In this document: positions 40,901 to 47,907 of the stretch, in pieces
How the letters are laid out: every line of letters begins with the position of its first letter
Numbering within the stretch: position 1 is the first letter of the stretch
Assembly (NCBI GenBank): GCA_963826795.1
Contig: CAWGYT010000013.1
Location: 62,001 to 126,000, forward strand
Direction: 5' to 3'
From: CAWGYT01 sp963826795
GTDB taxonomy: Bacteria > Planctomycetota > Planctomycetia > Pirellulales > Pirellulaceae
Length of the DNA: 64,000 nucleotides
Made by a program: the position numbers and the translations under genes
Notes under the pieces: generated by a model
Database searches by the model: none
What the model was told of the DNA's origin: nothing
What the model saw: only the letters and a program-made list of their open reading frames with translations

Positions 40901-41685
40901 AATGGACTGTCAACGTCCAGGATGCGCCGAAAGGCGCGAAGCTCGATGCCTGGGTCGACTTCGACGGCAACGGCAGCTGGAGTGCGTCAGAGCGGATCGC
41001 CGATGGACTGTCGGTCATTAGCGGCGAAAACGTCCTTGCGTTTGACGTTCCATCTGCTTCCGTCACGGGCTTGGTGGCCGCAAGGTTTCGGCTCAGCACC
41101 TTGGGGATTTCCACTCCGACGGGAATTGCGCTGGACGGTGAAGTCGAAGACTATGCGATCGAAATTCGGGTTCCACCCCAGGTGGAGTCGATCGTTGTTG
41201 ATGATTCGACTAGCCAACGATCCATGGTTCGGAGTTTAACCGTCCTTTTCAATACGATCGTTTCTCTGGATGCGGACGCTCTCACCTTGGAAAAGGTGGG
41301 CGGTTCGAGCGTGGAGCTTGTGGTGGACCCCACGGAAGTGGGCGGGAAGAGCGTCGCCATCGTCACCTTCACGGGTGTTGACATCAAGGGTGGCTCTCTG
41401 CCCGATGGCAACTACGTGCTTACGGTTCACGGTGATCGAGTTCATGTGGGCCGTGCGAAGATGGCAGCGGACGTTGTCGATTCGTTCTTCCGTCTGTTTG
41501 GTGATGCCTTCGGGAATCGTGCGGTCGGCTTGGACGATTTCAACGCCCTGCGAACCGCTTTCGGCACGACCCCGCCGAATCCGAAGTACAACGACGATCT
41601 CGACTACTTCAGCAACAACGTGATTGGACTGGACGACTTCAACGCGTTTCGAAGTCGCTTCGGTACCACGCTGCCACCCCCGTAG
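34924..41685 (+). CDS. Giant LEPR-XLL surface protein with PPC, GEVED and dockerin-like domains
   Basis: 2253 residues from ATG 34924. The basic leader ends in IESLEMRALLSV, the LEPR-XLL signature of planctomycete exported proteins. Domains in order: pre-peptidase C-like (residues ~116-230), jelly-roll-like (274-446), PPC (453-540), a propeller-like stretch (573-993, PPDPILAVGPSQVVAMVN), PPC (1003-1098), Big_5-type Ig (1100-1200), PPC (1326-1456), nidogen-like (1463-1660), two more PPC, a GEVED domain (about 1919-2083, FGDAPASFGTL, AWVDFDGNGSW, LDGEVEDYAIEI), an Ig-like domain, and a dockerin-like tail. The tail has two EF-hand-type loops (GDAFGNRAVGLDDFNALRTA, YFSNNVIGLDDFNAFRSR). No enzyme motif was seen. 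It is probably surface-anchored or secreted and Ca-binding. Confidence 0.88.
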   Translation: MSWRGGRTRYDTTRDARRRLRDSRRRRLGAIESLEMRALLSVDLAPALRCFGEHDVTSTVFAPSDTPAALASSVSLSDSPRFQNPALATHGTPPEPDRPIGPETLDPVELGPVLSPPNWVALAPVGSLVYQASVSHTITGVKADQLELPLDGPQTLSLVVRSDAQLQSQVILESPGKTTIATGAASVAGESVILQNVAISTSGTYRLYIQGQAGTLGDYEVELVLNAAIDAEQDGGPANDSLATAQDIDGSSLLLGGGLASRAAVLGRRGLDLAENFEGPLSDAQWLLTSSLPAGLNQVTSDFSFVSSSFTAAGGDNALLMGLSSGSTPNLNEATWTVDLSGVTAAQLTFSHADLRDEQNVLPTTFTGHANGDGVAMSADGITWYRLLSVTAITENQWHEVTLDLKAAADNVGIALGENFQIRFQQYDDSTLGSDGRAFDEIRITTVPAQSIDDWYSFSLNDGEIASLSLQESGRSFGTTLKLYDAAQNLLATGIPATELAQAIPNFQDQTSNGVPDTYYVLIDKPADEYVLLLTQNADFDREQNDALGQSQGVNPSNQLLGEVSGSANSSLAILQSFAGPDYTSLIPPDPILAVGPSQVVAMVNTEIAIYDKATGSPVFSQSISGSSGFFANVGAQMTVFDPWIIFDDQSGRFFIAAIDITSASESHLYLAVSTTSTPTSGAAWHKYRLDFTHNPEPAGLGTSTHFADYPKLSANADAIFVSGNYFPIAAGTGVYAGISAIDKTPLLSGGPANIVYQDFFDGFGVFPLNQIDSSSIQYFAEARNADTIRLHAITETLTTPQRTTFNLTVPAFLEPLDVPQLSGSTPLDSIDSRIMTGVWRNGSAWFAHSIREPSLGDDEAVARWYEVDTNSFPSGTPTLVQSGNVDPGPELQAWMPALAVDGNDNLAIGFSLAGSTLNASAAFTGRLASDPAGTTVLPVVTYAAGEGSYSLIDSGGRNRWGDYSGLVVDPSDDATFWVFNEYAASNGLWATQVASFQLEPTAEIDVIDFEVLSGDSLTIQTFTPLDGPLDPLNDLDPALALFDPSGQQVFPTEAVAADGRNVSLTYTAPSAGTYRLEVSAELGEGTYFVSIQGATAGNLPPTVIDANPDDGAALPAFPAVYRLVFSEVLSPGSVQASDLLVNGTPATSVTVSGATLEFTLDPLVDVGTGSYSVELAAGAVSDLQGFLNLAFNASFDVDITGPRITATTWNGNSFPLDARLAPGSLAFEATLDEDIFVLASARRGPLSPGSDDILLRELTTGLVLNEQFVSYDPNTDRFRAEYGDLPEGNYQLTMFSGPGAFADNAGNALDGEPLGPNPDKTITGDSVPGGNYFIDFRVDSVQQALDPFQRVEPLGGLIAESLNNEGLINETGDVDTFTFVGQAGQVLAGQLRISGAVIATLTLLDESGDLVPPISSDAPGFSVALPPTQLPADGTYRLQITADAMTHFRLDAWLNASIESHTGDTDEFGGELAIDDSFVSLGSGRWAVVGTSEKKIGFTKTNDPLQFIDISSTGTPIPLEDDDQVIVATTVGNELLPAGVITIGSNGLVAAGLAGNLFFQNLPLPALGFGQLLVPYWDDLDDVNDLPTPVFMQETQVGGINTLIIQWHERPHFEDIGAVTFQVQVFESGPVLARFAYQDIEFGDPMFDFGGSSTIGYQASDELGFEYNFGYLDAAPFDPIPPSNPVANGDVVDLFPQDDVDEYTLDLSARVGQRIDILLKGLEGLDLSGETLQLLAPNGSVIATGVAQPLGIEPTDFDLGIFGFTVQDIGSNQYTVRIESGVLGPHTVVVTDAIQFESEPNQAFEPLRSLNPLGEALGYLGAAGDTDRLTLAVQAGETVVVRAVALFDDPAATPLNDLDAALQILAGDGSTLRASDLSSLDGKNPQVAFIAPASETLTVVVTSTSGRGEYRLTASHQPTDFGDAPASFGTLAINSGASHIASGPKLGSVRDTETDGIPSPTADGDDLDPPAGSDDEDGVTLEPVVPGQISAQWTVNVQDAPKGAKLDAWVDFDGNGSWSASERIADGLSVISGENVLAFDVPSASVTGLVAARFRLSTLGISTPTGIALDGEVEDYAIEIRVPPQVESIVVDDSTSQRSMVRSLTVLFNTIVSLDADALTLEKVGGSSVELVVDPTEVGGKSVAIVTFTGVDIKGGSLPDGNYVLTVHGDRVHVGRAKMAADVVDSFFRLFGDAFGNRAVGLDDFNALRTAFGTTPPNPKYNDDLDYFSNNVIGLDDFNAFRSRFGTTLPPP

Positions 41686-41725
41686 CGCCGTGGGACGTGC
41701 CCACGCGCGAATTGCTTTGAAGGCG

Positions 41726-44700
41726 TCACGGGGTTCGAAGTTGCACGTAGTCCAGCCCAACCATGTACGACTTGGCCGCTTGGGGATTCGCGTCCAGGAT
41801 CTCGAACGTCAGCTTATGCTCGCCAGCTGACAATTGCTTCGTCGCCAGCTCGAGCACGCCGGTCGTGATGACCTTGCTGGCGTAGAGATCCAGCGGTTCG
41901 CCGAGTGGCTGGTCGTCCAGCCACAGCTGAACGATGGCATAATCGGGAGCTCGTGTCAGTACGGCCTGAATCTGGTATTCCCCGTCTTGCGGAACGGGCA
42001 GCGCCACCGCCAGTTTGGCGCCGGGGCGAGTGCCGACCCACCAGAGTTGATCGTTGCCGCTCCAGCGATCGTCCCCGAAACCGCTCATCGATTGACTGCG
42101 TACCTCGCCGCCGGATTTCTCGACGATCTTCAGCGATTCGCCCTCGAGTGCGTCGGGGACGCGGCCGGTTTCCGTCTCGATGGGCGACTTGGGGCCGCTG
42201 AGCGACACTTGGGTTGGGCTGCCCAGGTAGGCGACCAGATCACGCACCTCGTCGGGCTGGAGGCGATCGAGCAATCCTTCGGGCATCATCGACAGCTCGG
42301 ACAGCTCGCGAAACTCCACGTCGTTCTTGGCGATCAAAAGGGTGTCGTTGAGCGTCCGCACGGTCAGCGCAGCTCTCGGTCTCTTGTTTGACCAATCCCG
42401 ATACGACACGACCATCCGCCAATTCTAGAATGGTCATCCGGTAGTCGTTCCCGAGCACGGCGCTGGGATCGACGATGTTTTGCAGGATGTAGTCCAGGTT
42501 CGCTCGATTCGAACCGGTAATGTCGGGCCCCACCTCGCCTCCTTCGCCAAACAAGCGATGGCAGCTGGCGCAGGTTGCCGCGAAGATCCGCCGGCCGTTG
42601 CCGAGATTCGCGTCTGGCCGTGATTCCGACGCGCAGAGCTCACGGTAGCGCGTCATCTGCTCCTGCTTGCTGGCCGACGACTCGCGCACCTCACCCCACA
42701 CCTCACGAAGTCGCTGTGCGAGGCCGGGATCGTTCAGGCTCAGGATCTGGCGGACGTTGTAGGCGTGAAGGTCGACGGCGGGGATCTGGCCGGATTCGAT
42801 CGCCGCCAGCAGCGCCTGGGCGTAGCTGGGCCGCGTGGTCAGTGTACCGACGGCGTCACGCTTTTCTGCTTCCGACAAGTTCGCGTACAGCCCGACCACC
42901 ACCTCGGGTGTCCGCGGGTCGTCCAGGTTGGCCAGCGCCCGCAAGGCGGCAGCCCGGAGCGGCGGTTCGCCGAGCACGGCCTGCAGCGCACCCGCCGCCT
43001 GCTTGTCCTGGCCACGTACCAGAATCGTGAGCGCGTCTTGCCGACGTGACATGTCGGCGGCGCGGTCGATCAAGAGTTCCCGCAAGCGCGGGTACACGCG
43101 TTCGTCCCCGAACAGCACGGCCACCTGATCGGCCCGCTCGCGGATTGTTTCATCCGAACTGCGCGCCAGTCGGTCGTAGGTCGGTTCCCACGAGCGGGGC
43201 ATTTTAATCCCCACGCGTCCTTCGAAGGCCCGCAGCATCTGGTCCAAAACCAACTGCTGTGTCGCGGAATCGGGCACGTGATGCAGCCAGCCAACCAGGA
43301 TCTCAAGTCCCGCGTCGCCTGCCGCCGCACGCCGAATGATGTACGCGCGCACGCGCGGGATCTGGCTGGACTCGGCCAGCTTCAAAGCGCGTGGGACGTC
43401 GGACATGACCAGCGGCTCAATCCCGTACCAGATCATCAGCGGCAAGTTGTGATCCTCGGCATCCTCGGCGTGAGCGACCAGGCAGTCGGCGAGGTCCCAA
43501 CGCGACTCGATCGGCAATCGCTGCAGCGCCGAGCTGAGATAGAGGCGGACGAGTGCCGAGTCGTCAGAGCGCGCCATTTCGGTCAGGCGGGCCAGAACCG
43601 AAGGATCGACCTCGCGATCTTCCAGCTCAAGCTGAATCGCCCAGCCGCGGACGTTTTCGTCGGCGTCACGCAGCAACGCGTCGCGTCGCGAGGGGTCCAG
43701 TCCGCCGGTCACGTGCAAAGCCCAAATCGACCGCAGGCGACGCGTCACCTGGTCGTGATGCTGCGCCAATTCCCAAAGTCGGGCGTGGACGGTGGCTGCG
43801 TCCAGCGTGCCCGCAGCCGCCCGCTCTTGCAACAGGCGCCGAGCCATTCGCACGTACCAATCGTTGGCGTGCAGCTGCAATTCGACCAACTCGGAATCAT
43901 CCTGCGAACGTAGATCGACAGGCCCCCGGATGGGCGTTCCATAGGCCACGTTGTAAACGCGACCGTTCGTCCGGTCCCAGATCTCGGGGTTCGTGCGGTG
44001 GCAGGCGTTGGGATCGTACCAGTCGATCACGTAGACCGATCCATCAGGTCCCGCCTTGAGATTGATGCCACGAAACCATTTGTCGTTGGCCAGCATCAAA
44101 TCCGGTGCGCGTTTGCCAACGTAGCCCGATCCGTGCCGCTGCAACAGGTCGTTGTTGACCCGATTGCCGTGGACGTTGTTCATGAACAGCTGGTTGCGAT
44201 ACGAGGCAGGCCAATTGTCACCCAGATAAATCATGGCGCCGCAATGCGCGTGGCCACCGCCGGCCGCGAGTGTATCGGCGGGCGGATCGGGCTCCTGACC
44301 CCACCAGGCATGGTCGCGAATGTCGCCCGCATAATGGCGGTGCTCGGCAATCGTCTGGATGTCGTCATAAATGTAAGGATTGAAATGCTGACCGCCCTGG
44401 CGTTGGTAGCGAGCACCTTGGATCACGTGCCACAAGTGCGGAATCACGCAAGCCGTAATAAAGGCATGGCCCTGGTCGTTAAAATCCACGCCCCAGGGAT
44501 TGCTCGTGCCCCAGCTGAAGACCTCGAACGCGTGTCGGGTGGGATGGTAGCGCCATACCGCGGCATTCACCGGAGTCCGCTCGTCGTCCGGCGTGCCGGG
44601 TTTGCCGACCCGCGAATGCGTGAACACGCCGTGGCAGCCGTACAACCAACCGTCCGGCCCCCAGATAAAGGCATTCAGGGTTTCGTGCGTGTCTTGATAG

Positions 44701-45197
44701 CCGAATCCGTCCAGCAGCACCTGGGGCTCGCCGTCCGGACGATCATCGCCGTCGCGATCGGGGATGAACAGCAGATAAGGCGCCGCGCCAACCCAGACGC
44801 CTCCGAATCCGACCTCCAGGCCACTCACCAGGTTCAATCCCTCGGCAAACACCTTGCGGTTCTCAAAGGTTCCGTCCTGGTCGGAGTCTTCCAGAATGAT
44901 GATCTTGTCGCGCCCCTCGCCTTCGGGCGCACGAATCGGGTACGTGTAGGCCTCGGCCACCCACAGCCGTCCACGGTCGTCAAGTGTGAAGGCGATGGGT
45001 TGGTGCACCGAGGGCTCGCCCGCGGCCAGTTGCACGCGGAATCCTGCGGGCACGGTCATGTACGCGGCCGCATCGGCCGGCGACATCCCGGCCGCGATTG
45101 GCCGACTGGCGGGTTCTTCCGCTGCCTGGCCCCTCGTGGCCAGCGCGATCCCCAGCGTCAAGGAAATGAACTTCTGCCCCCAGGATGTTCGCACCAT
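41726..45197 (-). CDS. PVC-type heme-binding CxxCH protein, copy 3, with C-terminal carbohydrate-binding-like domain (frameshifted)
   Basis: About 1157 codons from ATG 45197 (MVRTSWGQKFISLTLGIALA, signal peptide). Propeller domain: VPAGFRVQLAAGEPSVHQPIAF, RLWVAEAYTYPIRAPEG, DSDQDGTFENRKVFAEGLNL, PDGWLYGCHGVFTHSRVG and KWFRGINLKAGPDG. HEAT-like repeats run to about residue 840, then a cytochrome c domain with CASCH (about 42555-42569), GPDITGSNRANLDYILQNI and ELADGRVVSGLV. The frame changes near 42368; dropping one base gives QETESALTVRTLNDT. The last ~150 residues (FGDDRWSGNDQLWWVGTRPG, AIVQLWLDDQPLGEP) look like a beta-sandwich substrate-binding domain absent from the other two copies. The palindrome field lies immediately upstream of its start. 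Confidence 0.85.
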
Positions 45198-45258
45198 TGA
45201 TTCGCGCCTCACGTAGATCCTCGATCGGGACCGTGTTTATTCGTTGCCATTCGTCGTC

Positions 45259-45328
45259 GTAGAACGTCTTTAGTAGACCGTCTTTAGTAGAACGTCTTTA
45301 GTAGAACGTCTTTAGTAGAACGTCTTTA
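45259..45328. repeat. 14-bp tandem units (five copies)
   Basis: GTAGAACGTCTTTA recurs head to tail at 45259, 45273, 45287, 45301 and 45315; the second unit has C in place of A. Only two units (45856, 45870) remain at the matching place in the duplicated copy, so the unit number changes. Confidence 0.85.
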
Positions 45329-45746
45329 GCCGTCGTTTAACCGTCCTTGTCTTTAACCGTCGTTTGGCCCGTAGACCGTCTACATTCGTCTACATTCGTC
45401 GATGTAGACCGTCTACGTTCGTCCACGTCCGTCGTTGTAGACTGTCTACGTCTCGTTGTAGACTGTCAACATTGCGTTCGTGCGTCTGATACGTCGTTGT
45501 AGACTGTCAACATTCGTCGGTTGTAGACCGTTCCATCGTCGTTCATTCGTCGTCGTCGTCCGTCGTCGTCCGTCGGTAGATCGTCTACATTCGTCTTCTT
45601 CGTCAGTCGTCGTCTGGTCTTCGTCGTCCGGTAGACCGTCTACATCCGTCTTTCGTCGTCGTCTGTTGTAGACCGTCTACATTCGTCTTAGTTGTAGACT
45701 GCCTACATTCGTAGGTTGTAGTCGTAGACTGTCTACATTCGTCTTA

Positions 45747-46110
45747 CCCCAGCGTCAAGGAAATGAACTTCTGCCCCCAGGATGTTCGCACCGTTGATTC
45801 GCGCCTCACGTAGATCCTCGATCTAGACCGTGTTTATTCGTTGCCATTCGTCGTCGTAGACCGTCTTTAGTAGACCGTCTTTAACCGTCGTTTGGCCCGT
45901 AGACCGTCTACATTCGTCTACATTCGTCGATGTAGACCGTCTACATTCGTTCGTCCACGTCCGTCGTTGTAGACTGTCTACGTCGTTGTAGACTGTCGTC
46001 GTTGTAGACTGTCAACATTCGTCGGTTGTAGACCGTTCAATCGTCGTTCATTCGTCTCGTCCGTCGGTAGACCGTCTACATTCGTCAGTCGTCGTCGTCT
46101 GTTGTAGACG
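45747..46110 (-). pseudogene. Segmental duplication carrying a dead 5' stub of the PVC copy 3 gene
   Basis: The bases from 45747 repeat 45150 onward at an offset of 597, collinear to about 46110 (matching 45680). The copied part includes the first ~16 codons of the PVC copy 3 gene and its upstream region, then the palindromes. In the stub the ATG has become ACG (CAT to CGT on the plus strand at about 45792-45794), and no reading frame continues, so it is not expressed as the protein. Internal indels, including loss of 14-bp units, separate the two copies. Confidence 0.85.
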
Positions 46111-46426
46111 GTCTACATTCGTCAGGTTCGTCTACATGTCGTAGGTACCGTCTCGTCGTGTCGTCTGGTAGACCGTCTACATTCGTCGTCGTAGTCGTCG
46201 GTAGACCGTCTACATTCGTCGTCTAGCGTCGTAGACTGTCTACATTCGTAGGCTGTAGACCGTCTACATTCGTCCGTCTGTCTACATTCGTCCGTCTGGT
46301 AGACCGTCTACATTCGTCCGTCTGGTAGACCGTCTACATTCGTCGTCCGTAGACCGTCTACATTCGTCTCTGCATTCGTCGTCGTCTACATTCGTCGTCG
46401 GCTTGCCCATTTTACATCGGGTTAGG

Positions 46427-46497
46427 AAAAGGGGGCAGGTCCCAAAAGCCGGAACGGCCCTTCGGGTGCTTCGCACTTTTGGGACCTGACCCCTTTT
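46427..46497. repeat. Dispersed hairpin repeat, copy C
   Basis: Arms at 46427-46448 and 46476-46497 pair over 22 bases with one mismatch (GGGGG where the others have GGGGT). The loop contains CCGGAACGGCCCTTCGGGTG as in copy B. It lies 27 bases past the 3' end of the minus-strand DHFR gene and could terminate its transcript, but that is only a possibility. Confidence 0.82.
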
Positions 46498-46524
46498 CCC
46501 CACGCACAATCCCGTGCGAAGATT

Positions 46525-46995
46525 CTAGCGTCTGGCATACTCGAAGTAGTCGTAGCCCGCACGGGCCTCCTCCAACTCGAGTTCCCAATCCGCGGCGTCA
46601 AATTCGGGGAACCACGTATCGCCGATATAGTTGCCTGGGATGACCGACAAGTGCATTCGGTCGGCGACCGCCAGGCCCTGCCTGTAGATTTCCGAGCCGC
46701 CGCCTATAAAGATCGTGCGTTGCGTCTGGCGGGCCCGATCCACGGCTTCGTCAAACGAGGCCGCGACACACGCACCCGCCAGCCGACGCAGCGAGCGACT
46801 GACGACCACCAATTCGGTTGTCGCCAGATCGCGGCCGAAGATTTCGTAGGAGCGTCGTCCCATGAGCATCGTCTGGCCCGCGACCTGCCCCAGGTACTGT
46901 TCATACTCGGCCGGTACGTGCCAGGGCATCCCGTCACCCGAGCCCATCACGCGGTCGCGGGACATCGCAGCAATGATCACCATCGGAAATTGCAT
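46525..46995 (-). CDS. folA: Dihydrofolate reductase
   Basis: 156 residues from ATG 46995 (MQFPMVIIAAMSRDRVMGSG). It reduces dihydrofolate to tetrahydrofolate with NADPH. Family landmarks are the Met20-loop GDGMPWHVPAEYEQY, with acidic Glu30 at the position of E. coli Asp27, the NADPH motif LMGRRSYEIFG, VVVSRSL, and FIGGGSEIYRQGL. The C-terminal strand contains DTWFPEFDAADWELE. An upstream ATG of the same frame (241 residues) enters a low-quality Arg/Pro-rich extension and is rejected. An internal start at Met5 is possible. It stands alone, with no thyA next to it. Confidence 0.9.
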   Translation of the reverse strand: MQFPMVIIAAMSRDRVMGSGDGMPWHVPAEYEQYLGQVAGQTMLMGRRSYEIFGRDLATTELVVVSRSLRRLAGACVAASFDEAVDRARQTQRTIFIGGGSEIYRQGLAVADRMHLSVIPGNYIGDTWFPEFDAADWELELEEARAGYDYFEYARR

Positions 46996-47301
46996 GCGGA
47001 GGTTCCTACAGCCGTCGCCGGCCCGTTTGGCGATCGCAAGCCCCTGGCGGCCCGCGCACCGCTGCCACGGGAGGGCCTTCGCGGAGGGTCGGCCGTGCCA
47101 CTTTGTAACACTCGGCCGGACGCGGGGGATCACTCGTGCTTCATCCCGCGCGAGCACGCCCACGACGCGCCAAAGGCCCTCGTTCAGACCCGGAAATCCG
47201 TTCATAATTCGTCGGGTCCTGCCCCTGCGACCTGCGACAGCCGATGGCACGTCGCTTGCAGAGACCGACGTGAGCTTTCGCTGATCTTGAGCACCCTTGG
47301 A
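46996..47301. other. Divergent intergenic region, 306 bases
   Basis: It separates folA (minus) from the DUF4405 gene (plus). It contains the sigma-54-type promoter at 47245-47260. No other structure is recognised. Confidence 0.5.
47245..47260 (+). promoter_or_regulatory. Sigma-54 (RpoN) type -24/-12 promoter
   Basis: TGGCACG-N4-TTGCA matches the sigma-54 consensus exactly, with GG at 47246-47247 and GC at 47258-47259, the required 12-base spacing. It lies 41 bases upstream of the DUF4405 start. Sigma-54 genes need an activator ATPase; none is in the window. A chance match in a 64-kb high-GC window cannot be excluded. Confidence 0.6.
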
Positions 47302-47823
47302 ATGGAAACGATGAGGAGCGTGAAATCAACCCCCGTACCGGACCTTGAATCGGACTCGCCGACGGTTGCGACCCAGTCCTTGCCGGCGGGACGCAAGACG
47401 GTCAGCGCGCCGAAATCGTCGCTCATGTCTCGGACGCTGGTCAACTTCTGGCTGGATACGGCGATGCTGGTCGTCTTCGTGCTGCTCGTGTGGTCCGCGA
47501 CCATCGTGCGGTTTGTATTTCCGCCGGCGGTGCTTGCGAAGGATTACACGCTATGGTCCTGGAACCTGGACCAGTGGATCGGGTTTCAGTATGCGGTTTT
47601 ATGCCTCTTTACGTTTCTGGTGCTGGTCCACCTGATGCTCCATTGGACCTGGGTCTGCGGCGTCCTGGCGGCTCGCTATTTGAGGCGGACAGACGGCAAG
47701 AAGCAGACACCGGATGATGGCACTCGGACACTCTGGGGGGTGGGCCTGCTGATCCTGCTCCTGAACGTGATGGGGGTGGGAATCGCGCTGGCGAGTCTGA
47801 TGATCCAAGGGCCGCCGTTCTGA
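47302..47823 (+). CDS. DUF4405 family membrane protein
   Basis: 173 residues from ATG 47302 (METMRSVKSTPVPDLESDSP). A cytoplasmic Ser/Pro-rich ~45 residues precede three membrane helices: TAMLVVFVLLVWSATIVRFV, YAVLCLFTFLVLVHLMLHW and LLILLLNVMGVGIALASL. The HLMLHWTWVC element with paired His residues fits a cytochrome-b-like membrane domain that binds heme in relatives. It converges with the minus-strand SafE-like gene of the cbb3 oxidase operon and may have a redox role. Start Met310-type alternative at 47311. The sigma-54 promoter just upstream suggests conditional expression. Confidence 0.8.
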   Translation: METMRSVKSTPVPDLESDSPTVATQSLPAGRKTVSAPKSSLMSRTLVNFWLDTAMLVVFVLLVWSATIVRFVFPPAVLAKDYTLWSWNLDQWIGFQYAVLCLFTFLVLVHLMLHWTWVCGVLAARYLRRTDGKKQTPDDGTRTLWGVGLLILLLNVMGVGIALASLMIQGPPF

Positions 47824-47907
47824 ACGCCTGCGGGATCGGCCATCACCGGACAAACGATCGGCGCCGTAGCGACCTCGTCTTCGGCATCGCATCGGACTCG
47901 CGCCGAG

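Larger units (their letters stand above)
45236..46405. repeat. Palindromic repeat field (GTAGACNGTCTAC, about 28 full or partial copies)
   Basis: A motif GTAGAC-N-GTCTAC, a palindrome with one central base (C or T, once G), usually followed by ATTCGTC, recurs at irregular spacing of 21-55 bases. Starts include 45371, 45404, 45437, 45499, 45576, 45631, 45668, 45694, 45724, 45899, 45932, 45969, 46067, 46104, 46168, 46201, 46231, 46255, 46299, 46325 and 46349. Variants with GTCAAC or GTTC also occur. Gaps are filled with CGTCGT-type runs. It lies between the DHFR stop and the start of the PVC copy 3 gene, both on the minus strand. The field has no convincing ORF. Spacers are short, irregular and repeat-derived, so it is not CRISPR. 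Clustered binding sites for a dimeric protein would fit, as would a decaying minisatellite. Confidence 0.9.

Noticed and set aside
45371..46361. Palindrome field as a CRISPR array
   Set aside because: Repeat spacing varies from 21 to 55 bases, spacers are themselves repeat-derived, the repeat is only 13 bases, and no cas gene is near.
45371..46361. Palindrome field as RNA hairpins
   Set aside because: Each palindrome has a one-base centre and cannot form a loop; a DNA-binding site is more plausible.
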